DNA of 64,000 bases from Phragmitibacter flavus (GCF_005780165.1 NZ_VAUV01000007.1:62001-126000); one strand, 5' to 3'. Numbered from the stretch's first letter, positions 9,371-19,528 are shown. Notes: generated by a model not told the origin, from the sequence alone. Numbers and translations are program-made.

Positions 9371-10777
9371 ATGTCCTGTTATCGTTACGATCATCCTACT
9401 TCACGACGTGATTTTTTACAAACTGCCGGTGGTGGTTTTGGTGCGGTGGCACTGGCTGCACTAATGAGTGAAAAGAGTGAAGCGGCGCCGGTTCTTTTGC
9501 CTCATCGTGCGGCCAAGGCCAGGAGTGTTATCTTTCTATTTATGGAAGGTGGCCCAAGCCATCTGGATACCTTTGATTACAAACCGCTGTTGAACAAGCT
9601 GGCTGGGCAATCGTTGCCGGGGAGCTTCAAGGCACCCCTCACGGCTGCGGGTGAGGCGATGTCTCCACTGTTGGAAAGCAAACGATCATGGAAACAATAC
9701 GGGCAGGGGGGGTTGTGGGTTTCGGACTGGTTTCCCCATGTTGCCCAGCATGCCGATGATCTCGCCATGATCCATTCGTGTGCCTCCAGCGGCATCAATC
9801 ACGCGGGCGGTGTGTGTTCGATGAACACTGGTTCGATCTTTGGTGGCCGGCCATCCCTTGGTGCGTGGGCCTCTTATGGGCTCGGTAGTGAGAACCGGAA
9901 TCTGCCGGGTTTTGTGGTGATCAAAGACAGTGAAGCCACGGTGGTCAATGGTGTGCGCAACTGGGGCAGCGGTTTTATGCCAGCGGTTTATCAGGGGGTG
10001 GAGTTTAACTCTGAGGGAACACCGATCAAGTTCCTCGACAACCCGAAAGGGATGGACCGCGAGCGCCAGCGCGACCGGCTGGACTTTCTTGCGGAGCTAA
10101 ACCGTGAGTTCAATTCCACGCGTGTCAGCAATACGGAGCTTGATGCCCGCATCAAAGGTTATGAACTCGCCTACCAGATGCAGGCCGAAGCCCCTGGAGC
10201 GGTGGATCTGAGCAACGAAACAAGCGCCACAAAAAAGCTTTACGGCATGGACGACAAAAACACGGCCACCTTTGGCAGGAACTGCCTGCTTGCCCGTCGG
10301 CTTGTCGAAAATGGGGTGCGTTTTGTGCAGCTCTACAGCGGTGCCGGCAGCAAGTGGGACAGTCACAAAGGCATTGAGGGCAATCACTCCAGGTTGTGCC
10401 ATTCGGTAGACAAACCCATTGCTGGTCTGCTGGCGGATTTGAAGGCTCGTGGCATGCTTGAGGAAACGCTGGTGATCTGGGGCGGCGAGTTTGGTCGCAC
10501 TCCCATGAGTGAACAGGGGGACGGTCGCGATCATAATCCGACCGGCTTTACCATGTGGATGGCCGGTGGAGGGGTGAGAGCCGGGCAGGCCTACGGTGCC
10601 ACCGACGAACTGGGGTTGTATGCCGTGGAAGACTGTCTGCATGTTCACGACATCCATGCCACCATCCTGCATCTGCTGGGCGTCGATCATACCCAACTTG
10701 TTTACCATCATAAAGGGCGCCCGGAGCGCATCGACCAGAACGAGGGGCATGCGTATAAAAAGCTGTTGGAGGCTTGA
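9371..10777 (+). CDS. DUF1501 domain-containing secreted protein
   Basis: A 468-residue DUF1501 protein. The N-terminus has a Tat signal (TSRRDFLQTAGGGFGAVALAALM). Landmarks are VIFLFMEGGPSHLDTFDYKP, the [26 protein letters not shown] segment, WDSHKG, WGGEFGRTPMSE and GRDHNPTGFTMWMAGGGV, all in family order, followed by HDIHATILHLLGVDH and the YHHKGRPERI tail. It belongs to the longer, classical planctomycete/verrucomicrobial type, unlike the shorter DUF1501 protein at the left edge. Paired with the preceding PSCyt1/DUF1553 gene and followed after 24 bases by an aldolase gene, so all three probably share a transcript. Confidence 0.9.
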   Translation: MSCYRYDHPTSRRDFLQTAGGGFGAVALAALMSEKSEAAPVLLPHRAAKARSVIFLFMEGGPSHLDTFDYKPLLNKLAGQSLPGSFKAPLTAAGEAMSPLLESKRSWKQYGQGGLWVSDWFPHVAQHADDLAMIHSCASSGINHAGGVCSMNTGSIFGGRPSLGAWASYGLGSENRNLPGFVVIKDSEATVVNGVRNWGSGFMPAVYQGVEFNSEGTPIKFLDNPKGMDRERQRDRLDFLAELNREFNSTRVSNTELDARIKGYELAYQMQAEAPGAVDLSNETSATKKLYGMDDKNTATFGRNCLLARRLVENGVRFVQLYSGAGSKWDSHKGIEGNHSRLCHSVDKPIAGLLADLKARGMLEETLVIWGGEFGRTPMSEQGDGRDHNPTGFTMWMAGGGVRAGQAYGATDELGLYAVEDCLHVHDIHATILHLLGVDHTQLVYHHKGRPERIDQNEGHAYKKLLEA

Positions 10778-10801
10778 GCAGGACCACTCACCAAACATTT
10801 T

Positions 10802-11677
10802 ATGGATACTTCACCGCCTACTCAACGTCTCCCGCAATTTGGCACGTGGTTGCAGACCGGATCTCCCATTATTGCCGAACTCGCGGATGTGAGCGGTTTC
10901 GATTGGTTGCTCATTGATCTCGAACACGGCTGCGGAACGGATGCATCCGTGCTTCCGCAACTTCAGGTGATTCGCCGCGCTTCGGCCATCGTCCGTGTCA
11001 GCGCGCCGCATCCTGATCAGATAGCGCGAGCCCTCGACTGGGGCGCGGCTGGCATCATGGTTCCGATGGTGTCGACGGTGGAAAAAGCCGAAGCATGCGT
11101 TCGTTCCATGTATCATCCGCCGCGAGGGAATCGTGGGCTGGCGCGAATGGTGCGGGCCTATCAGTTCGGTCTGGAAAGTGAAACTCCACCGCCGCTTTTC
11201 TTTGCCCAGATTGAATCGATCGAAGGGGTGGAGAATGCCCGGGCGATTGCGGAAGTGGATGGGGTGGATGTCCTTTTTGTAGGGCCAATGGACCTGCAGC
11301 ACAACCTGGATGCTTTTCCACACAACACCACGCGCGACTACGCCGCCTGCTTGCGGGAAGTCGCTGCGGCTGCGGCGTCAGCAGGCAAAGCCTGTGGTTT
11401 GCTGTTGCGGCCTGTTGATGATGCATCAGTGCTTCAAGATCTCGGCTTTACCTATATGGCCAGCGGCACGGACATCACGTTTTTGCGTGACAGCTACCGC
11501 AAAGTTCTTGAGTTGCAGTGGGGTAATCCTGGGAAAACGAATCGGTTGAACGGGTCTAATGGTTCAGCTCCTGACCTTCAAACTGCGCAGACACTTCTAA
11601 CCAGCAAGAATGGTTCAAATGGAGGAATTGCCAAAGCCGAATCTGCCTCAAACGGACAATGGCATTCGAATCCATAA
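10802..11677 (+). CDS. HpcH/HpaI aldolase-family protein (class II, pyruvate aldolase type)
   Basis: A 291-residue protein of the HpcH/HpaI family, which cleaves 2-keto-3-deoxy acids into pyruvate and an aldehyde using a divalent metal. Visible sites are GTWLQTGSP at the start, LIDLEHG with His42, the GAAGIMVPMVST strand, and metal ligands Glu138 (QIESIEG) and Asp164 (GPMDLQ). The arginine of VRVSAPHPDQI is also conserved. About 45 residues at the C-terminus (from about 247) are Asn/Gly/Ser-rich and outside the fold. It is last in the GntR-PSCyt1-DUF1501-aldolase run, suggesting breakdown of a sugar acid whose level GntR senses. The exact substrate cannot be read from sequence. Confidence 0.85.
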   Translation: MDTSPPTQRLPQFGTWLQTGSPIIAELADVSGFDWLLIDLEHGCGTDASVLPQLQVIRRASAIVRVSAPHPDQIARALDWGAAGIMVPMVSTVEKAEACVRSMYHPPRGNRGLARMVRAYQFGLESETPPPLFFAQIESIEGVENARAIAEVDGVDVLFVGPMDLQHNLDAFPHNTTRDYAACLREVAAAAASAGKACGLLLRPVDDASVLQDLGFTYMASGTDITFLRDSYRKVLELQWGNPGKTNRLNGSNGSAPDLQTAQTLLTSKNGSNGGIAKAESASNGQWHSNP

Positions 11678-11783
11678 ACCCTACATCGAAGCACCGAAGC
11701 ATGTTCATGCTCCTCTGATTTTTGATCGGAGATACGTCAACCGTTTCAGTCAGTCATTCACGCAATCCTCACTTCGACATTCT

Positions 11784-12713
11784 ATGAATACGACGCTTTC
11801 ATCCTATAAAACGCATGAGTTCGGCAGGGCCAATATCCTGGGCGCAATTTTCATCGGAATTCTCCATTTTGGGCCCAACACGGAGGCTGCGGTAACTCTT
11901 TCTGTGAGTGGGATCTATGACGAGAACACGCGGGCTGCCAACACCATTGATGCAGAGGCCCCTGGCAATTCAGTGACACTGGCCGCCCATACAGCGGTTG
12001 TCAACGCGGCTTTTAATTTGGGCACAGGGGGAGTGATTAATTTCGACCAGCCAAATGGAGTCAATGCTGACGCGAAGGGTAATTCAGATACCAACAATGC
12101 CGGCTCAAAGACTTTGATCAACGTCAACTATGGTTCCGGAAAGAGTTTTGCGATCAACACTAGTCTGGAGTTTGACATGCACGTATTTACCAGTCTGGCC
12201 GCAATCTCCGGCAATCCAGGGTCTGGGGGGAATTCAAAAGGTATCGCTATGGCAGGGGGTTTGGGGCATGACTTAAAGCCAGGATGGTCGCTTGCATTCG
12301 GGCCAATCAGTGGAGGTGACCCTGGTGAAGCCATTACCACAATGAGCTTTGCCTTGCTATCTCGTGATTTCACCGGTGCTAGGGACCCTATGCAGGTCAC
12401 CGTCGAATGGTTTCTCAACGGAAGTGCCACTCCCTCGTTCACACAAACCGATATGATTGATGACACCAGATATACCGCCGGTGGCGCAACTGGTGACGAT
12501 ACGTTTTTCTCCTACACTGCTCCAATTGGAACTTATATCAGTGGGTTTTCGACAATTTACGGAGGCACAGTGAATACCGACCGTCGCCTGGGCATTGATG
12601 ACATTGGATTCACGACCTCGATTGTTCCAGAGCCTTCACGTGCTCTTTTTATGGGCATGGCGTTTGTTGGTTGCTTGATGAGCCGTCGTCGCGCGGGAGC
12701 AAATTGCGGCTGA
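11784..12713 (+). CDS. PEP-CTERM sorting domain-containing exported protein
   Basis: A 309-residue protein with an N-terminal hydrophobic signal (ILGAIFIGILHFGPNTEAA) and a C-terminal PEP-CTERM tail: VPEPSRA, hydrophobic helix (LFMGMAFVGCLM), then SRRRA. The body is beta-rich, Gly/Asn/Thr-rich, without recognisable catalytic residues. The open frame reaches back to 11610 inside the aldolase gene, but ATG 11784 is chosen because a signal peptide follows it and because the earlier stretch lacks coding character. It ends 31 bases before the Verru_Chthon cassette and points the same way, so it may be a cargo or partner of that cassette; this is inference. Confidence 0.75.
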   Translation: MNTTLSSYKTHEFGRANILGAIFIGILHFGPNTEAAVTLSVSGIYDENTRAANTIDAEAPGNSVTLAAHTAVVNAAFNLGTGGVINFDQPNGVNADAKGNSDTNNAGSKTLINVNYGSGKSFAINTSLEFDMHVFTSLAAISGNPGSGGNSKGIAMAGGLGHDLKPGWSLAFGPISGGDPGEAITTMSFALLSRDFTGARDPMQVTVEWFLNGSATPSFTQTDMIDDTRYTAGGATGDDTFFSYTAPIGTYISGFSTIYGGTVNTDRRLGIDDIGFTTSIVPEPSRALFMGMAFVGCLMSRRRAGANCG

Positions 12714-12744
12714 GGCAGACAATTTTCCCCACTATCTATCTGCC

Positions 12745-13425
12745 ATGGATTCGTTCCAGATATCCAACCGTCTTCGTGAGACTCGCGTTCGCGCCGGTTT
12801 CACCCTGGTGGAGATTCTTGTGGTGATGGTCGTCATGCTGGTCATCTTGACGGTGTCGTTCACTGGACTTGGTGGAGCGATGCGGGGGCTGGCATTGACG
12901 GATGCGGGTAATAAATTCACGCAACTTTGCGATGCGGCGCGGCAGCGGGCGATGAGTGCCAATGTGTTGACGGCGGTGGTCGCGGTGACGGCATTGGGTG
13001 TGCCCGAGGATGGGCGGGCGTTTTGCATTCTTGAATGTCCGCCGGGCGGGCCATGGAAACAGACGAGGGAGTGGGAATTTATTCCGGATGGGATGACACT
13101 TGATCTTTCGACCACGACCGAAAATTTGCAGACGTTTGCGGAGTTGTCTCCAGCAGTGTTTCCATTTAACGGCGGCACAACGGGGGCTCCGGTGGGATTC
13201 CGGAATCATAACAAACTTGCCGAGGGAACTTATGCGGCGCGAATTTTCCTGCCGGGTGGAAGTTTGAAAAATGCCAGTGAGCCAGCGAGGTTTCAGATTG
13301 TGGAGGGAGTGAGTTCTGGTGGGGAGACCACTTATAGTCAGGTGGGCGATGGGCAGACGCCGGTGAACTATTACAGGATCACGCTAATTGGGGCAACCGG
13401 AGGGACCAAGGTGGAGAGGCCATGA
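12745..13425 (+). CDS. Verru_Chthon cassette protein D (GspH-like minor pseudopilin)
   Basis: A 226-residue prepilin-like protein. A short basic leader (to Gly18) is followed by FTLVEILVVMVVMLVILTVSFTGL, a canonical type IV prepilin peptidase site with Glu at mature position +5 (Glu23) and a hydrophobic helix. The rest is a soluble domain without clear motifs. Position, size and motif match the TIGRFAM Verru_Chthon cassette protein D and, by order, the minor pseudopilin GspH of type II secretion. It overlaps the next gene by an ATGA at 13422-13425, implying translational coupling. Processing would need a prepilin peptidase encoded elsewhere. Confidence 0.8.
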   Translation: MDSFQISNRLRETRVRAGFTLVEILVVMVVMLVILTVSFTGLGGAMRGLALTDAGNKFTQLCDAARQRAMSANVLTAVVAVTALGVPEDGRAFCILECPPGGPWKQTREWEFIPDGMTLDLSTTTENLQTFAELSPAVFPFNGGTTGAPVGFRNHNKLAEGTYAARIFLPGGSLKNASEPARFQIVEGVSSGGETTYSQVGDGQTPVNYYRITLIGATGGTKVERP

Positions 13426-13880
13426 TACACCAACGACCCCTTCGTTCTCAGCCTGCGTTCTCACTGGTGGAGGTTGCTCTGGCGCTTGCGGTGGCGAGCC
13501 TGGCCATCATGTCGGTGTTGGGGTTGATGCCGATGTTGATGAATTCGGAAAGGGAGAACACGGCGACGAGTGTGTTCCCGGCGATGTGTTCACAGGTCAT
13601 GGGGAAATTGCGTGATGAAGCTTATCCTGCCGCGCTGCCGGAAGAGGTCCGTTTGATGTTTTTTACCGACCAGGGCACGCTGACTGGGAATCCGACGGAT
13701 GCCGTTTATCGATGCGAGATTTCTCATCGGCCCCTGCCGGTGGAGGCCGCAAGAAGTGGTGGTTCCAATGCGCCGACACCCGGGCACCACTGTCACCTGG
13801 TAGAATTGAAATTCCGCTGGCCGGTGGGTGCATCGGCGGGAGATGTTCGAATTTTCCATGCCACTCTAGCCAATGACTGA
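13422..13880 (+). CDS. Verru_Chthon cassette protein B (GspI-like minor pseudopilin)
   Basis: A 152-residue prepilin-like protein, the shortest of the cassette, as GspI is in type II secretion systems. The cleavage site reads PAFSLVEVALALAVASLAIMSVLGL: the residue before cleavage is Ala12 instead of the usual Gly, Phe13 is +1 and Glu17 is +5. Alanine at -1 is tolerated by some prepilin peptidases. The C-terminal half is a small domain ending in HHCHLVELKFRWPVGAS. The start overlaps the D gene stop by four bases and the stop overlaps the C gene start by eight bases (13873-13880). Confidence 0.8.
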   Translation: MIHQRPLRSQPAFSLVEVALALAVASLAIMSVLGLMPMLMNSERENTATSVFPAMCSQVMGKLRDEAYPAALPEEVRLMFFTDQGTLTGNPTDAVYRCEISHRPLPVEAARSGGSNAPTPGHHCHLVELKFRWPVGASAGDVRIFHATLAND

Positions 13881-14835
13881 CCCCAATTCCATTCCCGAAT
13901 CAAACACCCAGACGCGCCGGACCCAACGAGCAGGACCTTTCAGCGAGAAGGGTTTTACCTTGGTGGAAATTATGGTGGCTTCCGGGGTGCTGGGGCTGTT
14001 GCTGATTTCACTGGCTCAAGTTGCCAGCACGGTGGCCGATACCTGGAGCTCCGGTCATGCCCGGGCCGAGCGTCGTCAACATGGTCGTGCCATCGTTGAT
14101 TTTATTGGCAAGGAGTTGCGATCGGCGGCGCTGCCGGTGCATCGGGAGGTGTTGAGTGGCAAGGCGGATTTGCAGTTCATGCTCAATCCGACCCAGGTGA
14201 GTTCGGAATTAAAAAATCCGCATGCTTTGTTCTGGCAGGCACCGGTGGCAACGGACACTGGGCATGGGTCCTTGGCCAAGCTGGGTTATTTTGTGCGATG
14301 GGATGGCAACAAGCCGATGTTATGTCGTTTGTTCATCAATCCGAATGACAGCAACTACCTGATTTATGATGAGGAGAAGATTGGTTCATGGATGAACGCA
14401 GGCATCAGCCAGTCGGGGACACCAACCTTGCAGAATGGATGGGTTGGACTCTTTGCGGAGAATGTGCTTGGCTTCTGGGCGCGCTGTCTTGATCGCAATG
14501 GTCAACCTATCACCCAGACAGGGGGGGAAGGGCTATTTGATTCGAGAGTCAGTTATACCAGCACCGTGGAAGGGGAGGCGACCACTTATCAGGCGCCGGT
14601 GCTGCCTTTCAGTGTGGAGATTTCCATTGTCATGGTGGATTCACGTTCGGCATCTCGATTTAACGCGGGAGTCAAGACGGCGATCATGGACATGGCAAGC
14701 CGGGCAGGCACGGTCAATGCCGCCACCTTTATTGAGGCGTTGAAAACCGCGTCGGCGCAAGATAGCAAGATGCTTCCGGTGTTGCGCAGTGCGGTGCCTT
14801 ACCAAATGCAAGTTTACCTGGAGAATTCGCCATGA
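13873..14835 (+). CDS. Verru_Chthon cassette protein C (GspJ-like minor pseudopilin)
   Basis: A 320-residue prepilin-like protein. After a 27-residue basic leader comes the class III signal with Gly27 at -1 and Phe28 at +1 (GFTLVEIMVASGVLGLLLISL), with Glu32 at +5. The large soluble part contains RRQHGRAIVDFIGKELRSA, resembling the GspJ region after the helix, and several Trp residues. It matches Verru_Chthon cassette protein C in position and size. Its eight-base overlap with gene B and four-base ATGA overlap with gene A (14832-14835) indicate one tightly coupled translation unit. No catalytic motif is visible. Confidence 0.8.
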   Translation: MTDPNSIPESNTQTRRTQRAGPFSEKGFTLVEIMVASGVLGLLLISLAQVASTVADTWSSGHARAERRQHGRAIVDFIGKELRSAALPVHREVLSGKADLQFMLNPTQVSSELKNPHALFWQAPVATDTGHGSLAKLGYFVRWDGNKPMLCRLFINPNDSNYLIYDEEKIGSWMNAGISQSGTPTLQNGWVGLFAENVLGFWARCLDRNGQPITQTGGEGLFDSRVSYTSTVEGEATTYQAPVLPFSVEISIVMVDSRSASRFNAGVKTAIMDMASRAGTVNAATFIEALKTASAQDSKMLPVLRSAVPYQMQVYLENSP

Positions 14836-17807
14836 AGTTCAAAAGAGATGGGTTCCTGTCAGGGCGTTGCGGGGGAGCGGCGCTGATCATGACGGTGATT
14901 TTGCTGGCCTTGATCACCGTCATGGTGATGGGGTTTGCGAATCTGGTGCGGAATGAAACGGCGTCTGCCAGCTCCCATCAAGGGCGGGGGCGGGCACTGC
15001 TTTTTGCTCAGATGGGCACGGACATGGTGACTTCGACCCTGCGCAATTTGACGGCTGACCCCTCACTAACTTGGGCGAGCCGGCCTGGCGCACTTATCAC
15101 TGCATTGCCTGAACATCCTACTAAACTGGTGGTGCAAACGGATTTGCATTCAGGCATGCCTTCAGCGCGTTTGCTTGATGTCACATCTGATGTTAAAGAG
15201 ATCTTTCGCCCGGCCAACCTGAATGTGTCGACGCTGCATGACAATGGCAGCCATCTTATTACGGACCAGAGTTTGGCTGGTGGTTCTTCGCCGATTTCAT
15301 TGCCATTGCGTTGGGTTTATCTTCGCCAGGATGGTTCGGTGGATTTTGCTGAGGAACCGGATTTGACGGACGAGGACAACCCCGTCACCGGACGTTTTGC
15401 TTATTGGGCGGATGATGAATCGAGCAAGGTGAACATCAACACGGCGTGGAAACGCAACGCCCCTGGGGACAGTAATACGGCGGAGAACTACAATTCGTTT
15501 TTTCCGACGCATCCCAGCGGTGTTGATCTGGCCAGTGTGTTTGCGGAGGCGGATTCTTCTCTTGATGCAGAGGCGGCGCGATTGAAGGCCGACTTTCTGC
15601 ATGCTTACATTACTCCCAATCATCGTTATACCGACATGGCCGGCAGTGCGGGACGGTTCTTTAATGATCTTTCGGAAATGCGCCGGTTGGACCATCTGCC
15701 AGGGTCGCCTGGTGGGTTTGCGACGGCGTTGTCGAATTCGAAGTTTCAGCTCACGCATTACAATCATGATCCTGATACGACGTTTTTTAATGAGCCGCGA
15801 TTTGTGCTTACCACGCAAGAAAAGTATGCGCCGCGCAATCCAGATGGAACGCTGATGAGAGATGCGAACGGGGTTCCTTATTTTCTTGATATTCTTAATG
15901 TGGCGAACAGCGATCCGGGCGAGGCGTCCAGTCAGAATCTTAGCCGGGTGAAACTCGACAAGACGATTCGCAAACTCATCACCTATCTTCAGCGGGTGGA
16001 CTGGCCGATGACATCGAACGAGACGGCCAGTCTTCAGTCGAAATATTATCCCGGGACCAATGAGCTGCGGCTGACGCAACTGGCACTTAACATTCTGGAG
16101 TATGTGCGTAGTGCGGAGTCGTCTTTGGATCTGGTGGAGCCAATCCGGGGGATTATTGATTTGCCGGGCACTTATGGAACACCTGGTGCTTTTGTTGCCA
16201 ATGCGCATGTTTCGGGGGTTATCAACGTAGGGTCCGGTGTGGCGAATATTTATAAAGGCAGCACGAGGAATCTTTTTATCACGGAGGTGTCGGCCTGGGT
16301 GGGAGATACTCCGGTGGTGCGTGGGGGAAATAACTACTGGCCTTGTGAATTGTTTTGCGAGATACACCTGCCTAAGCATGGCGGGCTGGAACAGATTAAC
16401 TTGGCGGACGTGGATGGGAAGATGGTTTCGGTGGGATTTTCCACTTATCTGAAAAGTCCGGGTGAGTTCTTTTCACCGGATACCTTCGCGACTTTTACGG
16501 GGAAATACATTCCCTGTCATGCCACCACCATCATGGGGGGGAATACGATGATTGGGGCGGGGGAATACCGGGTGGTGCGACTTAAGACGGTGATCCGAAT
16601 CAACAACAGGCCCACGACGATGCCGTTGCGACTGGGGTTGGCGTTGGGTCCTAAATTGACTCCTTCGCAGGTGGCGACTGAAGGGGTTCCTGATCCGGGT
16701 TCGGTGGTCAATCATGCGCGGCGGCTGGAGTTGGTGCCGGTGGGGCAGACCTTTACGATGACTTTGGATGGCGCTTCTGTCAGTCCAGAGAGCATCAGAT
16801 CTTATGAGGTGACGGAATACAATGTGAACAGTGTGGCGCGCAGTTGGACTCATGATGAAAACGGCGTGCTGCTCCCGCGGTTGGATCATAGCTTTGGAAA
16901 TGTGAACCAGCGGACGCTGGGTATCTTGGGGAAAGAGGCTTCCTCCTTGACGTTCCTTCCTACGGGTGCACCTGAGCTTGATGTCGACAAGGATGGTAAG
17001 TTGACGGACGTTGGGTTACGCATGCCGTATCCCAAAGGCCATGCGAAAAATCCTCATGGCATTGTGTATTCAGCGGGCGAGTTGGGGTTTATTCATACAG
17101 GGATTGAATCGAACCGGAATGCGACCACGGGTGGTGTGCCGTTTCGCACGTTGAGGCTGCAACCCAGCAGGCACGACACTTCGGTGGTGCCGGACTGGGC
17201 TTTTATGGATTTGTTTTCGGCTCCGGTGGTGGTTCCCAATGCGGTGCGGACGGTGTTTGCTCCGAATGATTCGGCGGTGGCGGGTCGGGTGAATGTGAAC
17301 GCCTTGGTGGAGCCGTATGCGGACGTGACTCGGCACCCGCAACTCGCGGGTTCATTGGAACGTAATCTGCCGCTGATTGCCTTGCTTGCTGGGGTGCCAA
17401 ATCCATCGGAGACGGATGAGGATCGGTTGTTAACCACGGAGCAGGCCAGGACAATTGCCGAGAACATTTATTTTCGTAGGCTGGCGAGCGGGGGGAAGAA
17501 TTATGGTTATGCGGGGGCTTATGATTCGCCGGGAGAGATTGCGGAGATTGAGGGGGTGGCGGATCAGGGGGAGTTGTCGGAGTCGGTGCTGCGGGGGATT
17601 GCGAGTCTTGTGACGACGCGTGGCAGTGTGATCAGCATTTATACGATTGGTCAATCATTGCAACAGACGCGAAGCCGGGAGCTGATGGTGACGGGTGAGC
17701 AGCGACAGCGCACGATGTTGGAGGCGTTGCGCGAGTTGGATCCGACGACGGGTTTGGCGACGCAGGTGAGGTTCCGGAAGGTTGGACACAATGATTTGTA
17801 TCCGTGA
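14832..17807 (+). CDS. Verru_Chthon cassette protein A (giant GspK-like minor pseudopilin)
   Basis: A 991-residue protein, far longer than GspK (about 320 residues). The N-terminus has a basic leader and GGAALIMTVILLALITVMVM without Glu at +5, as in GspK, which is the pseudopilin that normally lacks it. Two copies of a GspK hallmark occur: DDESSKVNINTA at residues 194-205 and AGRVNVNA near 816-823, each followed by helical SAM-like segments with Pro/Leu-rich patterns. The long middle part is beta-rich. In type II secretion GspK caps the pseudopilus tip, so this protein is the expected tip subunit of the cassette. It is followed after 48 bases by the convergent pst operon. Confidence 0.8.
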   Translation: MKFKRDGFLSGRCGGAALIMTVILLALITVMVMGFANLVRNETASASSHQGRGRALLFAQMGTDMVTSTLRNLTADPSLTWASRPGALITALPEHPTKLVVQTDLHSGMPSARLLDVTSDVKEIFRPANLNVSTLHDNGSHLITDQSLAGGSSPISLPLRWVYLRQDGSVDFAEEPDLTDEDNPVTGRFAYWADDESSKVNINTAWKRNAPGDSNTAENYNSFFPTHPSGVDLASVFAEADSSLDAEAARLKADFLHAYITPNHRYTDMAGSAGRFFNDLSEMRRLDHLPGSPGGFATALSNSKFQLTHYNHDPDTTFFNEPRFVLTTQEKYAPRNPDGTLMRDANGVPYFLDILNVANSDPGEASSQNLSRVKLDKTIRKLITYLQRVDWPMTSNETASLQSKYYPGTNELRLTQLALNILEYVRSAESSLDLVEPIRGIIDLPGTYGTPGAFVANAHVSGVINVGSGVANIYKGSTRNLFITEVSAWVGDTPVVRGGNNYWPCELFCEIHLPKHGGLEQINLADVDGKMVSVGFSTYLKSPGEFFSPDTFATFTGKYIPCHATTIMGGNTMIGAGEYRVVRLKTVIRINNRPTTMPLRLGLALGPKLTPSQVATEGVPDPGSVVNHARRLELVPVGQTFTMTLDGASVSPESIRSYEVTEYNVNSVARSWTHDENGVLLPRLDHSFGNVNQRTLGILGKEASSLTFLPTGAPELDVDKDGKLTDVGLRMPYPKGHAKNPHGIVYSAGELGFIHTGIESNRNATTGGVPFRTLRLQPSRHDTSVVPDWAFMDLFSAPVVVPNAVRTVFAPNDSAVAGRVNVNALVEPYADVTRHPQLAGSLERNLPLIALLAGVPNPSETDEDRLLTTEQARTIAENIYFRRLASGGKNYGYAGAYDSPGEIAEIEGVADQGELSESVLRGIASLVTTRGSVISIYTIGQSLQQTRSRELMVTGEQRQRTMLEALRELDPTTGLATQVRFRKVGHNDLYP

Positions 17808-17855
17808 CCGGGGGGGAGGGAATGGAGCCTCCTTGCGTCGGCTGCTACGGGTTAA

Positions 17856-18695
17856 TCAACTGAAGCGGCCGGTGATGTATTCTTCGGTTTGTTTCTGGCC
17901 GGGGTTCTGGAAAAGCTGAAGAGTGGGGGCGTATTCGATCAGTTTGCCAAGGTAGTAGAAGGCGGTGCGGTCGGAACAGCGGGTGGCTTGTTCCATGTTG
18001 TGGGTGACCATGACGATGGTGAACTCACTTTTCAACTGCACGATGAGTTCTTCGACCTTGGCGGTGGCGATGGGGTCGAGGGCGGAGCAGGGTTCGTCCA
18101 TGAGGATGATCTCGGGACGGACGGCGACGGCGCGGGCGATGCAGAGACGCTGCTGCTGACCGCCGGAGAGGCCGAAGGCGCTGGTTTGGAGGCGGTCTTT
18201 GACTTCGTCCCAGAGGGCGGCGCCTCGGAGGCTGGTTTCAACGGCTTCATCGAGGATGTTTTTGTCTTTAACGCCGGCGATGCGGAGTCCGTAGGTGATG
18301 TTGCCGTAGATGCTGTCGGGGAAGGGGTTCGATTTCTGGAACACCATGCCGACGCGTTTGCGCAATTCGGTGATGTCCTGGGTGGGGCGGTTGATGTCGT
18401 CGCCGTCGATGGAGAGGGTGCCGGAGGTGACGCGGGCACCGACGACCATGTCGTTCATACGGTTGATGCAACGCAGCACGGTGGACTTGCCGCAGCCGGA
18501 GGGTCCAATGAAAGCAGTGACCTGGCGGGGCGGAATGTCGAGGTGGATGTCGTAAAGCGCCTGCTGGGTGCCGTAGGAAAAGTTCACATGGTCGAAGCGG
18601 ATTTTGGCTTCGGCGGCAGGTGTCGGGGTCGATTCGGACATCGCGGAACTGGGGCGGGCTTTGGTTTGTGGAGGTGATTCAATGGTGGCTTGCAT
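17856..18695 (-). CDS. pstB: Phosphate ABC transporter ATP-binding protein PstB (second copy in operon)
   Basis: A 279-residue ATPase subunit of the Pst phosphate importer. About 30 non-conserved residues precede the domain ([11 protein letters not shown]). Motifs: Walker [12 protein letters not shown] loop [15 protein letters not shown] (typical of PstB), signature [14 protein letters not shown], Walker [14 protein letters not shown] and switch His in VTHNMEQA. It is last in pstS-pstC-pstA-pstB-pstB, 10 bases after the other pstB. The two paralogues are similar but clearly diverged, so this is an old duplication. A Met at residue 19 is an alternative start. It ends 48 bases from the convergent pseudopilin-like gene. 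Confidence 0.93.
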   Translation of the reverse strand: MQATIESPPQTKARPSSAMSESTPTPAAEAKIRFDHVNFSYGTQQALYDIHLDIPPRQVTAFIGPSGCGKSTVLRCINRMNDMVVGARVTSGTLSIDGDDINRPTQDITELRKRVGMVFQKSNPFPDSIYGNITYGLRIAGVKDKNILDEAVETSLRGAALWDEVKDRLQTSAFGLSGGQQQRLCIARAVAVRPEIILMDEPCSALDPIATAKVEELIVQLKSEFTIVMVTHNMEQATRCSDRTAFYYLGKLIEYAPTLQLFQNPGQKQTEEYITGRFS

Positions 18696-18705
18696 GGCGG
18701 TCGGG

Positions 18706-19528
<823 letters not shown>

